Assembly: GCF_000699445.3 (NCBI RefSeq)
Contig: NC_067200.1
Location: 12,671,256-12,735,255 of the forward strand
Origin: Schistosoma haematobium
Lineage: Eukaryota; Platyhelminthes; Trematoda; Strigeidida; Schistosomatidae
Direction of reading: 5' to 3'
Length of the DNA stretch: 64,000 nt
In this document: one piece after another, positions 46,501 through 49,899 of the stretch
Position numbering within the stretch: the stretch's first letter is position 1
How the letters are laid out: every line of letters starts with the position of its first letter
Notes under the pieces: generated by a model
Database searches by the model: none
Seen by the model: the letters and a program-made list of their open reading frames with translations, nothing else
Told to the model about the DNA's origin: nothing
Program-made: the position numbers and the translations under genes

Positions 46501-47389
46501 TTACCGGATACATTGATATTTCTAATGGAGTCAACAAAGTCAAAGGAATCAAGAGAATTGTGTTTGTTGATATGATTTTTAACAGGTTGTAGAATGTTAA
46601 CTAACCATTTAGCGATTAAGTGATAGGGAGAATCGTTCATATCCAGTATAGGACGTAGTGGGTTATTATTCTTATGAACTTTTGGTAGTCCATATAGTCT
46701 TGGTACAACAGAACCAGATACGAATGTACAACTTAAGTAAATGATTTCGTCGAAAAGAAAATTTTCTTCGCTGAATTCTCTTTTTCTTATTCAATGACAC
46801 TATGGGTTATTTTAATTATCTGAATCATCGTGTATTATAAGCATGGTATCTTGGTGATATGTCAATTGTCTAACCGAATAAAATCCATTTATTTCATTAT
46901 TCAACTTCATTTTCTATAAAGAAAACATACTTGGCAATTTTACATTTCTCTCCTCCCCCCCCTTATCGATACACTGTATATAACACATACTATTGAAAAT
47001 GCCTCAATAAAATATTTGTTTGCTGTTCCGTTTATTTTTCTTCCTAGAAATGTATTCAGGACAATGAATATGTTTGTTCTCGTTGTAAGAATAACAATAC
47101 AATCAATAATATTACACGTAATAAACATGGGAAAATTGAACATCAAGACTGTAAATTAAACTCATCCTTTGAGCAAAAAATCAATAATACTATTCCTTTG
47201 TCAAGTTATCGTGACCGAAGTCATAGTGGTCTTACAAGACGACGACAACGACAGAGACAACAACATCATCATCATTGTGTTGCTGTTGATAGTTCCAACT
47301 ATTCAAAGCCATCTAATTGTAATATAATTGAAACTCAAACTATCGAATGTTGTTCACAAGTTACTGTATCATCATCATTATCTTCCTAG
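4485..47389 (+). CDS. AFAP-family double-PH adaptor gene (12 visible exons, 5' end missing)
   Basis: Overview of the host gene; exons are listed separately. All twelve exons have AG/GT borders (the last has a stop instead of a donor). Their splice phases match at every junction, giving 1857 codons from the first full codon to the TAG at 47387-47389. Domain order by visible residue: proline-rich SH3-ligand-like segment (about 80-100), PH1 (about 239-337), basic Ser/Arg-rich linker, PH2 (about 709-822), low-complexity exons, coiled-coil-like stretches (about 1540-1562 and 1640-1675), 30 prolines, basic tail. Two PH domains after a Pro/Tyr-rich N-terminus and before a coiled coil is the AFAP1/AFAP1L1/AFAP1L2 layout. 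Those proteins bind actin filaments and act as Src-family adaptors. Vertebrate members are about 730-820 residues, so this one is strongly expanded by low-complexity exons. The assignment rests on domain order and motif resemblance from memory, not on an alignment. The start codon lies upstream of the window. Confidence 0.75.
4985..6343. other. Intron 1 (visible), with TA microsatellite
   Basis: Mostly unique AT-rich intron. A pure TA run lies at about 5832-5872. No other feature seen. Confidence 0.6.
6344..6491 (+). CDS. AFAP-like gene, visible exon 2: acidic linker
   Basis: A small 148-bp exon with acceptor CCCTAG at 6343 and donor GTAAGC at 6492. It completes a Glu codon with exon 1 and leaves two bases for exon 3. 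It encodes a polar, Asp/Thr-rich linker of about 49 residues ([10 protein letters not shown]...DRTLV) with no recognised motif. It is followed by a 17-kb intron full of repeats, the largest in the visible gene. Support is the matching phase on both sides and sequence open only in the required frame. Confidence 0.7.
6630..6860 (-). repeat. Ancient H1-like copy
   Basis: It has recognisable but diverged H1 landmarks on the minus strand (ATTGAAAACCAAGAAGTACT, and the terminal block near 6815-6860). The hammerhead core is not preserved. Confidence 0.4.
6980..7280. repeat. Interspersed repeat, copy 1 of a 300-bp family
   Basis: It aligns by eye with 44425-44726, sharing TGTGTGCTACTTATAT, GTGTTAGTCGTGAACA, AGACAATTGGTGGACATTTT-like text and ATACATTCGATTGTCCCCA. 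Related tails occur near 59380 and 39370 (CATTCGACTGTCCCCAC). Class unknown. Confidence 0.7.
7280..8690. other. Intron sequence, nothing recognised
   Basis: AT-rich sequence with a GT run at about 7460-7478. Open frames here are short and low in coding character. Confidence 0.5.
8700..9310 (+). repeat. Non-LTR-like 3' end with GACT tail (family T), diverged
   Basis: It shares with 19120-19580 the block GGGATCCACGCGATTACCGC and the end GGCAACTTGAACC...CTATGACTGACTGAAG. The simple GACT tail fits the 3' end of a non-LTR retrotransposon, but no reverse transcriptase is attached here. Confidence 0.55.
9711..10924 (-). mobile_element. RTE-clade retrotransposon, internally deleted derivative with target duplication
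   Basis: On the minus strand it starts with a GC-richer 5' UTR (about 10785-10924). Next is the apurinic-endonuclease start [13 protein letters not shown] near 10600-10660, which jumps straight to the C-terminal part of the reverse transcriptase ([50 protein letters not shown]). It ends with the family's C-terminus ([45 protein letters not shown]). The 3' end is a GTAA tandem run. GCTAGAGAT flanks it at 9702-9710 and 10925-10933. The catalytic RT core is missing. The clade call rests on the GTWNVRTM-like and KARIGKA...ETWR motifs; similarity to the schistosome SR2 lineage is inferred. Confidence 0.8.
10350..10470 (-). repeat. Family R insertion nested in the RTE derivative
   Basis: A 121-bp R 3' end interrupts the reverse transcriptase reading frame. 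The host 12-mer GTTGTATCGGAG is duplicated at 10338-10349 and 10471-10482. The T-rich left end is the element's A-rich tail on the minus strand. This shows R moved after the RTE copy was in place and that R makes target duplications like a retroposon. Confidence 0.9.
10934..14068. other. Intron 2 segment, nothing firm
   Basis: AT-rich, with TA runs (13674-13691). The open frame at 11465-11800 (111 codons) is hydrophobic and low-complexity, with no splice support or family. The minus frame at 12024-12290 is likewise unsupported. Confidence 0.5.
14080..14290 (+). pseudogene. Exon-like open stretch cut by a family R insertion
   Basis: One frame is open from 14069 and reads like host coding sequence: [20 protein letters not shown], then [13 protein letters not shown], then [18 protein letters not shown], after which family R DNA starts. 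A 13-bp duplication flanks the insertion (14278-14290 and 14763-14775). Beyond it the same frame would continue GKLGQCSRC and stop. An acceptor-like CAATTTTGTTAG ends at 14156, and its phase would join visible exon 1. No donor gives a phase that fits exon 3. It may be an alternative terminal exon, a dead exon, or chance. Confidence 0.35.
14291..14762 (-). repeat. Family R retroposon, about 470-bp copy with 13-bp target duplication
   Basis: The most complete R copy seen, in minus orientation, with its ATT-repeat tail at 14291-14311 on the left. ATTTGTTTCTGGT flanks it at 14278-14290 and 14763-14775. Overlapping open frames on both strands (for example 14491-14805, 14597-15013) run across element joins and are not genes. 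The insertion lies in an exon-like open frame. Confidence 0.9.
14815..15015 (-). repeat. Family T non-LTR-like repeat
   Basis: The minus-strand counterpart of 19120-19340. It shares GTGCAGACTACATGGTTCAG-like text, CCGCGTGATTATCGCAA and TTGGGTGATATGACTC blocks. Confidence 0.6.
15016..18290. other. Intron 2 segment, nothing recognised
   Basis: AT-rich, with a TG/TATG run at about 15608-15640. No protein-like frame or clear repeat family seen. Confidence 0.5.
18290..18600 (-). repeat. Ancient H1-like element
   Basis: The minus-strand H1 order is still readable: terminal block CATCATGAACTGACC, GAAGTACTGGATAGCTATTTC in place of the hammerhead 3' arm, a B-box-like GGGATCGAACTCAGGACC, then GGTTTACAGTCTTAACTTC. 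The catalytic core is lost. Confidence 0.55.
19120..19580 (+). repeat. Family T non-LTR-like 3' end with GACT tandem tail
   Basis: The best T copy: GCAGACTACTTAGTTGGGGT, CCGCGTGACTATCGTAACC, GGCAACTTGGACCGATGC and the tail GCTGACTGACTGACTGACTG at 19542-19567. Other copies lie at 8700-9310, 14815-15015, 32270-32490 and 37615-37915. A short tandem tail at a fixed 3' end is typical of RTE-like non-LTR elements; no coding part is present. Confidence 0.65.
20325..20860 (-). repeat. H1 element pair, inverted
   Basis: A minus-strand H1 copy (20325-20690) contains a tRNA-like box (the minus-strand tRNA-like head near 20455-20500) and a hammerhead at about 20408-20454 with a weakened stem II. It is followed by a plus-strand H1 end (20731-20860) with the core changed from CTGAGGAG to TTGCGGAG. 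Both outer ends carry the terminal block GATTGAGATCATGAACCG in inverted orientation. Confidence 0.75.
21290..21460. repeat. Ancient H1-like fragment
   Basis: Diverged terminal sequence (TTTACATCACGGGGATTGATG...AGGTTTCCAATAGTTG) related to H1. No core left. Confidence 0.35.
22308..22353 (-). ncRNA. Hammerhead ribozyme, intact by inspection
   Basis: Minus strand: stem I GCACUG/CAGUGC (6 bp); core CUGAGGA (fits CUGANGA); stem II GUCC/GGGC with one G-U pair; GAAA; a minimal stem III ACGGCCGU (A-U, C-G, GGCC loop); cleavage site GUC. All invariant bases are present. Type I with very short helix III, like published Schistosoma hammerheads. Confidence 0.85.
22583..22628 (+). ncRNA. Hammerhead ribozyme, one stem III mismatch
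   Basis: Same plan as the minus copy beside it: GCACUG/CAGUGC, CUGAGGA, GUCC/GGAC and GAAA are perfect. Stem III reads ACGGCCAU, so its second pair is C-A. The triplet before cleavage is AUC. It may be weak. Confidence 0.75.
22681..23455. other. End of intron 2, nothing recognised
   Basis: AT-rich sequence up to the exon 3 acceptor. No feature seen. Confidence 0.5.
23456..23792 (+). CDS. AFAP-like gene, visible exon 3: first PH domain
   Basis: Acceptor TTGTTAG at 23455, donor GTAAGT at 23793; one base completes the Val codon from exon 2. From about visible residue 239 it reads as a PH domain. [20 protein letters not shown] and the following [14 protein letters not shown] form the first strands, [14 protein letters not shown] the middle strands, and [18 protein letters not shown] the later strands. 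EEQALIWVR starts the C-terminal helix with its conserved Trp. The helix continues into exon 4. The layout resembles AFAP PH1 (strand patterns like AFLLRKK...GQW...LLCYKS and a helix like EQAEQWLKVI). PH domains of this family bind phosphoinositides or proteins; which applies here is unknown. Confidence 0.8.
23793..25158. other. Intron 3 with ancient H1-like fragments
   Basis: Diverged H1-like text at about 23890-24060 (GAAAACTAAAGAGTACTAAAC) and 24870-25060 (ATTGAAAACCGGAAGCACTGG). No core intact, otherwise plain intron. Confidence 0.45.
25159..25365 (+). CDS. AFAP-like gene, visible exon 4: end of PH1 helix and polar linker
   Basis: Acceptor AAATTTAG at 25158, donor GTAAGG at 25366. It is exactly 69 codons, phase 0 on both sides. 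The first residues (QINQYSQG) finish the C-terminal helix of PH1 begun in exon 3. The remainder is Asn/Thr/Ser-rich linker ([24 protein letters not shown]) without a recognised motif. As a symmetric 0-0 exon it could be skipped without changing frame. Confidence 0.75.
25366..26016. other. Intron 4, nothing recognised
   Basis: AT-rich intron with a pyrimidine-rich 3' end. No repeat recognised. Confidence 0.5.
26017..26947 (+). CDS. AFAP-like gene, visible exon 5: Ser-rich basic inter-PH linker
   Basis: This is the largest exon (931 bp), with a pyrimidine-rich acceptor TTTTTCAG at 26016 and donor GTAAGC at 26948; it enters in phase 0 and leaves in phase 1. It encodes 310 codons between the two PH domains. 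A strongly basic patch, [20 protein letters not shown] then RIRKSLPQ, sits where AFAP proteins have a Lys/Ser-rich linker. Basic Ser sites such as RRSS and RKS are plausible kinase targets. [11 protein letters not shown] is another proline-rich stretch. ORF shadows in other frames over this exon are not genes. Confidence 0.8.
27210..27320 (-). repeat. Ancient family R fragment
   Basis: Diverged R landmarks (GTAAGGGCTAGTGATAC, ACACAAACGGAGGTAC) remain. A similar remnant lies at about 33180-33300 (GATATTACCCGGTTGCCGAA). Confidence 0.4.
28180..28345 (+). repeat. Sm-alpha-like retroposon, strongly degraded
   Basis: The order of landmarks survives (GCTAATGCGTTGAGTGG, GGTCTTGAGTCTCAGTG, TGCAAGTGTGC) but the hammerhead core is unrecognisable. 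Confidence 0.45.
28476..28853 (+). CDS. AFAP-like gene, visible exon 6: second PH domain
   Basis: Acceptor CCTCTAG at 28475, donor GTAAGT at 28854; phase 1 in, phase 1 out. The 125 codons read as a PH domain: [19 protein letters not shown] (the WxxRWCxLK-like strand pair of AFAP PH2), an Asn/Asp/Tyr-rich insertion, [38 protein letters not shown], then helix [17 protein letters not shown] with the conserved Trp. Vertebrate AFAP PH2 has similar strands (RWCRVK..LIFHKD) and a helix like SSEDMGRWIGILL. The insertion makes the domain longer than usual. Confidence 0.8.
28900..29545. repeat. H1-like inverted pair, older subfamily
   Basis: Left minus arm (28900-29230) and right plus arm (29275-29545) share inverted text: AATATCGTGAATCGATTGAA against TTCAATCGATTCACGATATT, GACCGAGCATC against GATGCTCGGTC, and CACATGTGG boxes. 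Cores are changed (CTGCCGAGG and CTGCCGAGACG). It starts about 45 bp after the exon 6 donor. Confidence 0.7.
30427..30930 (+). mobile_element. Solo LTR with 5-bp target duplication
   Basis: A 504-bp unit beginning TGTTATAAC and ending GATATAACA, so its ends are inverted TGTTATA/TATAACA. CGGAT occurs immediately before (30422-30426) and after (30931-30935). No internal retroviral-type genes, so a solo LTR of an LTR retrotransposon. Strand is a guess. Its end is 53 bp from the exon 7 acceptor. Confidence 0.85.
30984..31831 (+). CDS. AFAP-like gene, visible exon 7: post-PH2 low-complexity region
   Basis: Acceptor GTACATTCAG at 30983, donor GTAAGT at 31832; phase 1 in, phase 0 out. The 282 codons follow PH2 directly. 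[13 protein letters not shown] resembles the Tyr motifs (YDYVD, YDDV) that follow PH2 in AFAP proteins and could be an SH2 site. RRWSSPLL and [10 protein letters not shown] are further short motifs. Asn and Asp runs ([26 protein letters not shown]) are low complexity. A solo LTR ends only 53 bp upstream of this exon. Confidence 0.75.
32270..32490 (-). repeat. Family T fragment, diverged
   Basis: Blocks GATTTTGAGTCATATCA and CTCCAAACAGGTAGTC match the T family in reverse orientation. Confidence 0.45.
33607..34177 (+). CDS. AFAP-like gene, visible exon 8: Asn/Thr-rich region
   Basis: Acceptor CTGTTACAG at 33606, donor GTAATG at 34178; phase 0 in, phase 1 out. It encodes 190 codons. The start ([20 protein letters not shown] and a following [16 protein letters not shown]) looks the most constrained. 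The rest is dominated by Asn runs, a [20 protein letters not shown] basic patch and a [15 protein letters not shown] stretch. No domain recognised. A minus-strand open frame over 33987-34190 is a shadow of the repetitive codons. Confidence 0.7.
34462..34555. repeat. TA microsatellite, about 90 bp
   Basis: A pure alternating TA tract in intron 8. Likely hypervariable. Confidence 0.95.
35064..35568 (+). mobile_element. Second solo LTR of the same family
   Basis: A 505-bp unit starting TGTTGTG and ending CATATAACA. It aligns through its 3' two thirds with the 30427-30930 LTR (TCAAACATACT, CAGACAGACC-like text, GGAAGTAACATTT, ACAATTATACGATAGGAATA). AATAT is duplicated at 35059-35063 and 35569-35573. 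The two LTRs are clearly diverged, so they come from different insertions. Confidence 0.8.
35574..36971. other. Intron 8 segment, mostly unrecognised
   Basis: It includes a small H1-like trace near 35940-36050 and an unassigned stretch with a minus frame at 36660-36929 (89 codons) that has no recognised family or splice support. Confidence 0.4.
36972..37438 (+). CDS. AFAP-like gene, visible exon 9
   Basis: Acceptor ATATTTTAG at 36971, preceded by a T run, and donor GTAAGG at 37439; phase 1 in, phase 0 out. It encodes 155 codons: [20 protein letters not shown], then [20 protein letters not shown], then a Ser/Thr-rich stretch and [14 protein letters not shown]. The first 50 residues have a more globular composition than the neighbouring exons, but no family is recognised. 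Confidence 0.7.
37615..37915 (+). repeat. Family T copy, diverged
   Basis: It shares TAGGTAGATGCAGTGTG, GGCTACTTGAACCGATCATG and CTATGACTGATTGACG with the T family end. Confidence 0.55.
38528..38829 (+). CDS. AFAP-like gene, visible exon 10: start of coiled-coil-like region
   Basis: Acceptor ATTACCAG at 38527, donor GTAAGT at 38830; phase 0 in, phase 2 out. It encodes 100 codons. The N-terminal part ([20 protein letters not shown]) is followed by polar sequence. The end ([20 protein letters not shown]) has heptad-like hydrophobic spacing typical of a coiled coil, which AFAP proteins also have near their C-terminus. The split Ile codon joins exon 11. Confidence 0.7.
39675..39719 (-). ncRNA. 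H2 hammerhead ribozyme, left arm
   Basis: Minus strand: CUGACGA core, stem II GUGC/GCAC, GAAA, stem III ACCCGGGU, cleavage after GUC. Stem I has a mismatch (ACAUUG against CAGGGU), so it is probably weaker than the right-arm copy. Confidence 0.75.
40162..40206 (+). ncRNA. H2 hammerhead ribozyme, right arm, intact by inspection
   Basis: Stem I ACCUUG/CAGGGU (one G-U pair), CUGACGA, stem II GUGC/GCAC with a 6-nt loop, GAAA, stem III ACCCGGGU, cleavage after GUC. All core bases are present. Stems II and III differ from the H1 ribozymes while the core is the same. Confidence 0.85.
40570..40985 (+). repeat. H1 element with inverted ends, degraded hammerhead
   Basis: Both ends carry inverted terminal text (GAGATCATGAGTCAATTGAA near 40608 and TTTAATTGACTCATGATCTC near 40962). 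The tRNA-like head reads CCAGCTCAGTGGTCTAAAGG and GGGTTCGAATTCC. The hammerhead at about 40887-40933 has CCGAGGA instead of CUGAGGA, so it is probably dead. Confidence 0.8.
41078..41621 (+). CDS. AFAP-like gene, visible exon 11: coiled coil and 30-proline run
   Basis: Acceptor ATTTTTAG at 41077, donor GTAAGT at 41622; phase 2 in, phase 0 out. It encodes 181 codons: [20 protein letters not shown], then an Asn-rich stretch, then a helical heptad-like segment ([20 protein letters not shown] followed by [11 protein letters not shown]), then exactly 30 consecutive CCA proline codons (41448-41537), then [20 protein letters not shown]. The CCA run is a pure microsatellite inside coding sequence, so its length is probably polymorphic. 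The poly-His open frame over the same DNA is an artefact of the repeat. Confidence 0.75.
41448..41537 (+). repeat. CCA microsatellite inside exon 11
   Basis: Thirty perfect CCA units encode 30 prolines in the host gene frame. Confidence 0.95.
41777..41895 (+). repeat. Family R 3' end with target duplication
   Basis: Plus-orientation R copy from CCTGCTTTGGTTTGGGCA to the AAATAAATA tail. AAATAATGTAT occurs at 41766-41776 and 41896-41906. Confidence 0.85.
43310..43728 (+). repeat. H1 element, near full length
   Basis: It starts within the terminal sequence (CTCAATCAAAAACTAAATAA, CACAACCCCTATACTAG) and continues through GTGAGGGAATTCTCGGAG, GTCGGGTAGAGACAGGTATC and the tRNA-like head GCCGGCTCAGTGGTCCACTT. 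After the hammerhead it returns to the same terminal sequence (CGGTTCATGATCTCAAT). The end block is thus present in direct orientation at both ends, as expected of a unit cut from a tandem transcript. Confidence 0.85.
43619..43664 (+). ncRNA. H1 hammerhead ribozyme, intact by inspection
   Basis: GCACUG/CAGUGC stem I, CUGAGGA, stem II GUCC/GGGC (one G-U), GAAA, ACGGCCGU stem III, cleavage after GUC. No core base is changed. Confidence 0.85.
43730..44000. repeat. LTR-related fragment
   Basis: It contains text resembling the two solo LTRs (ACAAGACCACAACGCATCAT, AAATAGGAAATCATAATTTG) but no clear ends. Confidence 0.35.
44235..44290. repeat. Telomere-like degenerate CCCTAA cluster
   Basis: It reads AACCTTAACCCTAAACCC then TTAATCCTTACCCTAAA, with several CCCTAA or near-CCCTAA units in phase-broken order. 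Confidence 0.4.
44425..44726. repeat. Interspersed repeat, copy 2 of the 300-bp family
   Basis: It matches 6980-7280 over its whole length by eye. Confidence 0.7.
45259..45762 (-). CDS. PLE-1 GIY-YIG endonuclease domain
   Basis: 167 codons. [20 protein letters not shown] is the GIY-YIG core in Penelope form, with Cys residues that may bind a metal. [29 protein letters not shown] and a final Glu/His-rich helix follow. This domain cuts target DNA to prime reverse transcription. It is in the -1 frame relative to the RT, with ATG overlapping the RT stop. Complete Penelope elements usually encode RT and endonuclease as one protein, so this is either a shared disabling frameshift in an A6 run or a programmed shift. 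Confidence 0.85.
   Translation of the reverse strand: MNMEFKGDTAAEILNKRISKSMNKTFHAAKLRIIFSSRPTILGCVKDKLSLWATSMCIYKFTCSCGACYIGRTKRSLSKRISEHYPAWLLKGERKTIKSSIEEHLINCGHIAPKDSSFKIVYRVKGTGSKGVRINILCTSEALAIHKLKPELCVQKRFVQPLILPWP
45759..46716 (-). CDS. PLE-1 reverse transcriptase, 5'-truncated
   Basis: The frame is open upstream of its first Met, back to about 46716 where the element is truncated: [20 protein letters not shown], the classic Penelope RT start. Then come [16 protein letters not shown] (motif A with catalytic Asp), [19 protein letters not shown] (motif B) and [15 protein letters not shown] (motif C, YMDD), then [10 protein letters not shown] and [16 protein letters not shown]. All three catalytic aspartates are present. 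The N-terminal part is missing, so this copy should be immobile. The stop overlaps the start of the endonuclease frame (ATGA). Retroelement gene, not a host gene. Confidence 0.9.
47048..47389 (+). CDS. AFAP-like gene, last exon with stop codon
   Basis: The acceptor TTCTTCCTAG ends at 47047 and the TAG stop is at 47387-47389. It encodes 113 codons: [20 protein letters not shown] with a CxxC pair, a Cys/Lys-rich stretch, [20 protein letters not shown] followed by a His run, and a Ser-rich C-terminus. Phase 0 matches exon 11. The 5.4-kb intron before it holds a family R copy, an H1 element, an LTR-like fragment and a complete PLE-1 insertion. No function recognised for this tail. Confidence 0.7.
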   Translation, partial: KCIQDNEYVCSRCKNNNTINNITRNKHGKIEHQDCKLNSSFEQKINNTIPLSSYRDRSHSGLTRRRQRQRQQHHHHCVAVDSSNYSKPSNCNIIETQTIECCSQVTVSSSLSS

Positions 47390-47610
47390 GTTAATGTGGT
47401 TACACAATCATTTTCTCGTGTACATTCACATTCTAGTTCATCATTGATTTAAGTCTTCATAATTTTATCCCCTTTTCCCTATTTCTCTGTATATTAATTG
47501 CCATCAAAATGGAAAGAGCGAGAGAGAGAGAGAGAGAGAGGTAAAGAATAAAAATAGACACATTCACATTTCAAAGAGCATTTACTTCTATTCTGTTCCA
47601 ATAAATTTTT
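47390..47610 (+). promoter_or_regulatory. Probable 3' UTR with poly(A) signals
   Basis: Sequence after the TAG is T-rich and non-coding. It has a pure GA dinucleotide run at about 47517-47540, then AATAAA at 47547-47552 and again at 47600-47605. Either hexamer could direct 3' end formation. The true cleavage site cannot be read from sequence. Confidence 0.5.
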
Positions 47611-48210
47611 CTTATTATTTCGTTTTTTAATAATTTTGATCCTAGAATTCTGTTTATCATTTGATCATTTCGGTATTTTTTCTTCCCCCACTTACATGTG
47701 TCATATTCGTTCCCAGTTGTCTCTCTTCAATTCTCCACTTTTCTTTTTAATCACTCCTAATTTTGTATTTATATGTATCTTTGGATAGAAATAACTATTT
47801 GTCTTCCTGAATTAGCATTTGATTCCCTTTTGTCATTATTATTAATAATGCTGAATCATCCACTCCGGTTATACCTTCAATTTTAAAACAATGAATCTAT
47901 GCATCATTTTATACATAATTCTAAAACTATAATGAAAACATTCCTTTCTGTTTTAAAATGTCCTGTTTGTTTTTATTTTTCGCCTTTTTCTTATAGTAGC
48001 TATCAATTTCATGATATAAACGTGTATTTATGTAATTTTACTATTACTACTGGTTATTTATCATTATGATCCATTTGATGAATTCTCCATCGGCTTTTGT
48101 CATTCACATCCGATAATATCCTTTGCTAGTTCATTGTTATATTAACCATTTCTCTGATATAGATATCAATCATGATTGAGAGAATCATGTTTTTCTGTTA
48201 TTATTTCTGA
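47611..48210. other. Downstream flank, nothing recognised
   Basis: T-rich sequence after the poly(A) signals. No coding or RNA signal seen. Confidence 0.5.
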
Positions 48211-48214
48211 TTGT

Positions 48215-48690
48215 TTTTACAGTTGATTTGATCACTGGGTGGGTACTGACCAACATCGTGTGTATCAGGTCGTTCTTAGTGCAGATCAAATTCTATCAAC
48301 CTAGTGGCAATGTAGCCACTAGTTTAGGTGACTTGACATTGTGTGTACCATGTTGAGATGAAATGGTGGTTGGAGGTACTCGACAGGAAACTCTGAACTT
48401 AGGTTTCATGCTATTCGACGCTTGTCAGAAAGGTGTACCTGTAATCCTGAGGGTACTGATACTCCCTGACGGATTCGATCACGTATCGACCAGCTTCATA
48501 GTCAGAGACATTACGACTGAGTTATCCAGGCCGTTGTAGCGTTGACTACGCATCTGGGTCACTCGGGATCGAATCCGTCAGAAGCATCAGTTCCTTCAAG
48601 TTTACAGATACACCTTCGTGATTTGCGTTAAATAACACGAAACCTAAGCCCAGAGTTTCCTGTTGATCAACACCAACTCATCTCAACATT
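48215..48690. repeat. Family H2 foldback element, degraded
   Basis: It has the same plan as 39490-40250: TTTGATCACTGGGTGGG, GGTGGTTGGAGGTACTCGAC, minus hammerhead region with CUGACAA (core G changed), an inverted join near 48535, then a plus arm with a decayed core (CGTGATTTG). Neither ribozyme should be active. Confidence 0.75.
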
Positions 48691-48884
48691 GTGGTTGTTT
48701 TATTTAACATCTATTCAGCTTAACTGAGATATATAGTGCTTTTAAAAAGAGGAAAGTTCATTCATAATCTGAGTAAAGAAATATCATACTAATATTTGTG
48801 TGGGTTGAATATATTTCTTTGAAATAATAGAAACTACTAATCAAATAAAAGTAGTAAACATCTTAAATGAAATTTTTAAGCAAA

Positions 48885-49070
48885 GATGGATAGTGGCTAG
48901 CAGGGAGTCCAGGATGCTCGTTCCGTTCTATTTGGGACTCGTCAGCCGAATGTATCTGCATCCCAGAGTTGATGTTCAACTCGGAACTCGAACCCAGTAC
49001 TGTTCGCTTCAAACGCCATCGCGTTATCCACTTAGCTACTGAGTCCTGATAGCCACCTGCTTGTGGAATG
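48885..49070 (-). repeat. Sm-alpha-like retroposon with hammerhead remnant
   Basis: Minus strand: ACTCAGTAGCTAAGTGGATA (A box) and GGGTTCGAGTTCC (B box), then a hammerhead CUGACGAGUCCCAAAUAG. Its following GAAA is now GGAA and stem II is mispaired. It ends CTAGCCACTATCCAT, the known Sm-alpha 3' end style. Confidence 0.8.
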
Positions 49071-49080
49071 GGGTAAAGTT

Positions 49081-49339
49081 TAAATTCACTTGGTGTTGTT
49101 TTACTTGTATCTTCCCATTCTTATTTAGGACTGCAATTGGTCAGTCTCATATATGCATATGTGAATCATGTGCGGATCGTCTCGATATAGCCTTAAGTTA
49201 TCTTTGCCTAAAAAGCTTGTGACTTAAGGCTATATCGAGGCAATCTGCACAGGATTCACATATGCATATATGAGACTGACCAATTGCAGTCCTAAATAAG
49301 AATGGGAAGATACAAGTAAAACAATACCAAGTGAATTTA
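49081..49339. repeat. Near-perfect palindrome, 118-bp arms
   Basis: Arms 49081-49198 and 49222-49339 are inverted copies with a 23-bp spacer (AAATTCACTTGG against CCAAGTGAATTT; GACTGCAATTGGTCAGTCTC in mirror). It continues the Sm-alpha-like unit. As RNA or single-stranded DNA it would form a long hairpin. Confidence 0.85.
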
Positions 49340-49899
49340 TCCTTAATGAAAGTATTCCAGGTCGATTCCAGTTTACATTTCACCTTATTAGAGATATTAT
49401 TTATGAATATAGGAAATGTTTTTAAACGTACTTTGTAATCTTGATGAAAATGCGTTCATTTCAAAACATAACAACTTGAATTGGCCAAAGATATCTTTCA
49501 ATTCGTATATTTCCCATTATCTCTATAGGCATATTTTCCTTTATGTACATAAATATATGACTTACATTTGAGAGTTAGTGTTGTCAATGTAGATCACATT
49601 AGATCGTAATTATGGGGAAATCATTTTGTTAGTTGACTGAATATAATTTTATCAACTACATATATTCATAGCACTCTTTGATAATCTGAATTTATTTAAA
49701 AATAAAAAGTAAATGGTAATTATGGAGCTTAAGGACTTACCGCTCTAAATCTATCTCCTAAGCCATCTTTCCGAGAAATCTCGAAAACTTGAATTTCAAA
49801 TAGTCGAAGAGAAGTGAGCCGTTAATTTAAAAACAAAATACAAGAGTATTTATATGTGACAATAACGTGCTAGAGACGTACGTAGATCTGCGAAAGTTA

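Larger units (their letters stand above)
44867..46822 (-). mobile_element. Penelope-like element PLE-1, 5'-truncated, with target duplication
   Basis: The minus strand encodes a Penelope-type reverse transcriptase followed by a GIY-YIG endonuclease. AATCATCGTGTATT occurs at 44853-44866 and 46823-46836, a 14-bp target duplication. The first 75 or so bases of the left end reappear inverted at the right end (46722-46796, containing AAAATTTTCTTCGCTGAATTC). The join to the truncated RT lies in shared GTACATTCGTAT, so it looks like a microhomology junction. Inverted partial ends are common in Penelope insertions. It lies in intron 11 of the host gene, opposite in direction. Confidence 0.9.

Noticed and set aside
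48370..48440. Hammerhead on the minus strand
   Set aside because: The core reads CUGACAA; the invariant G is changed, so it is only a remnant.
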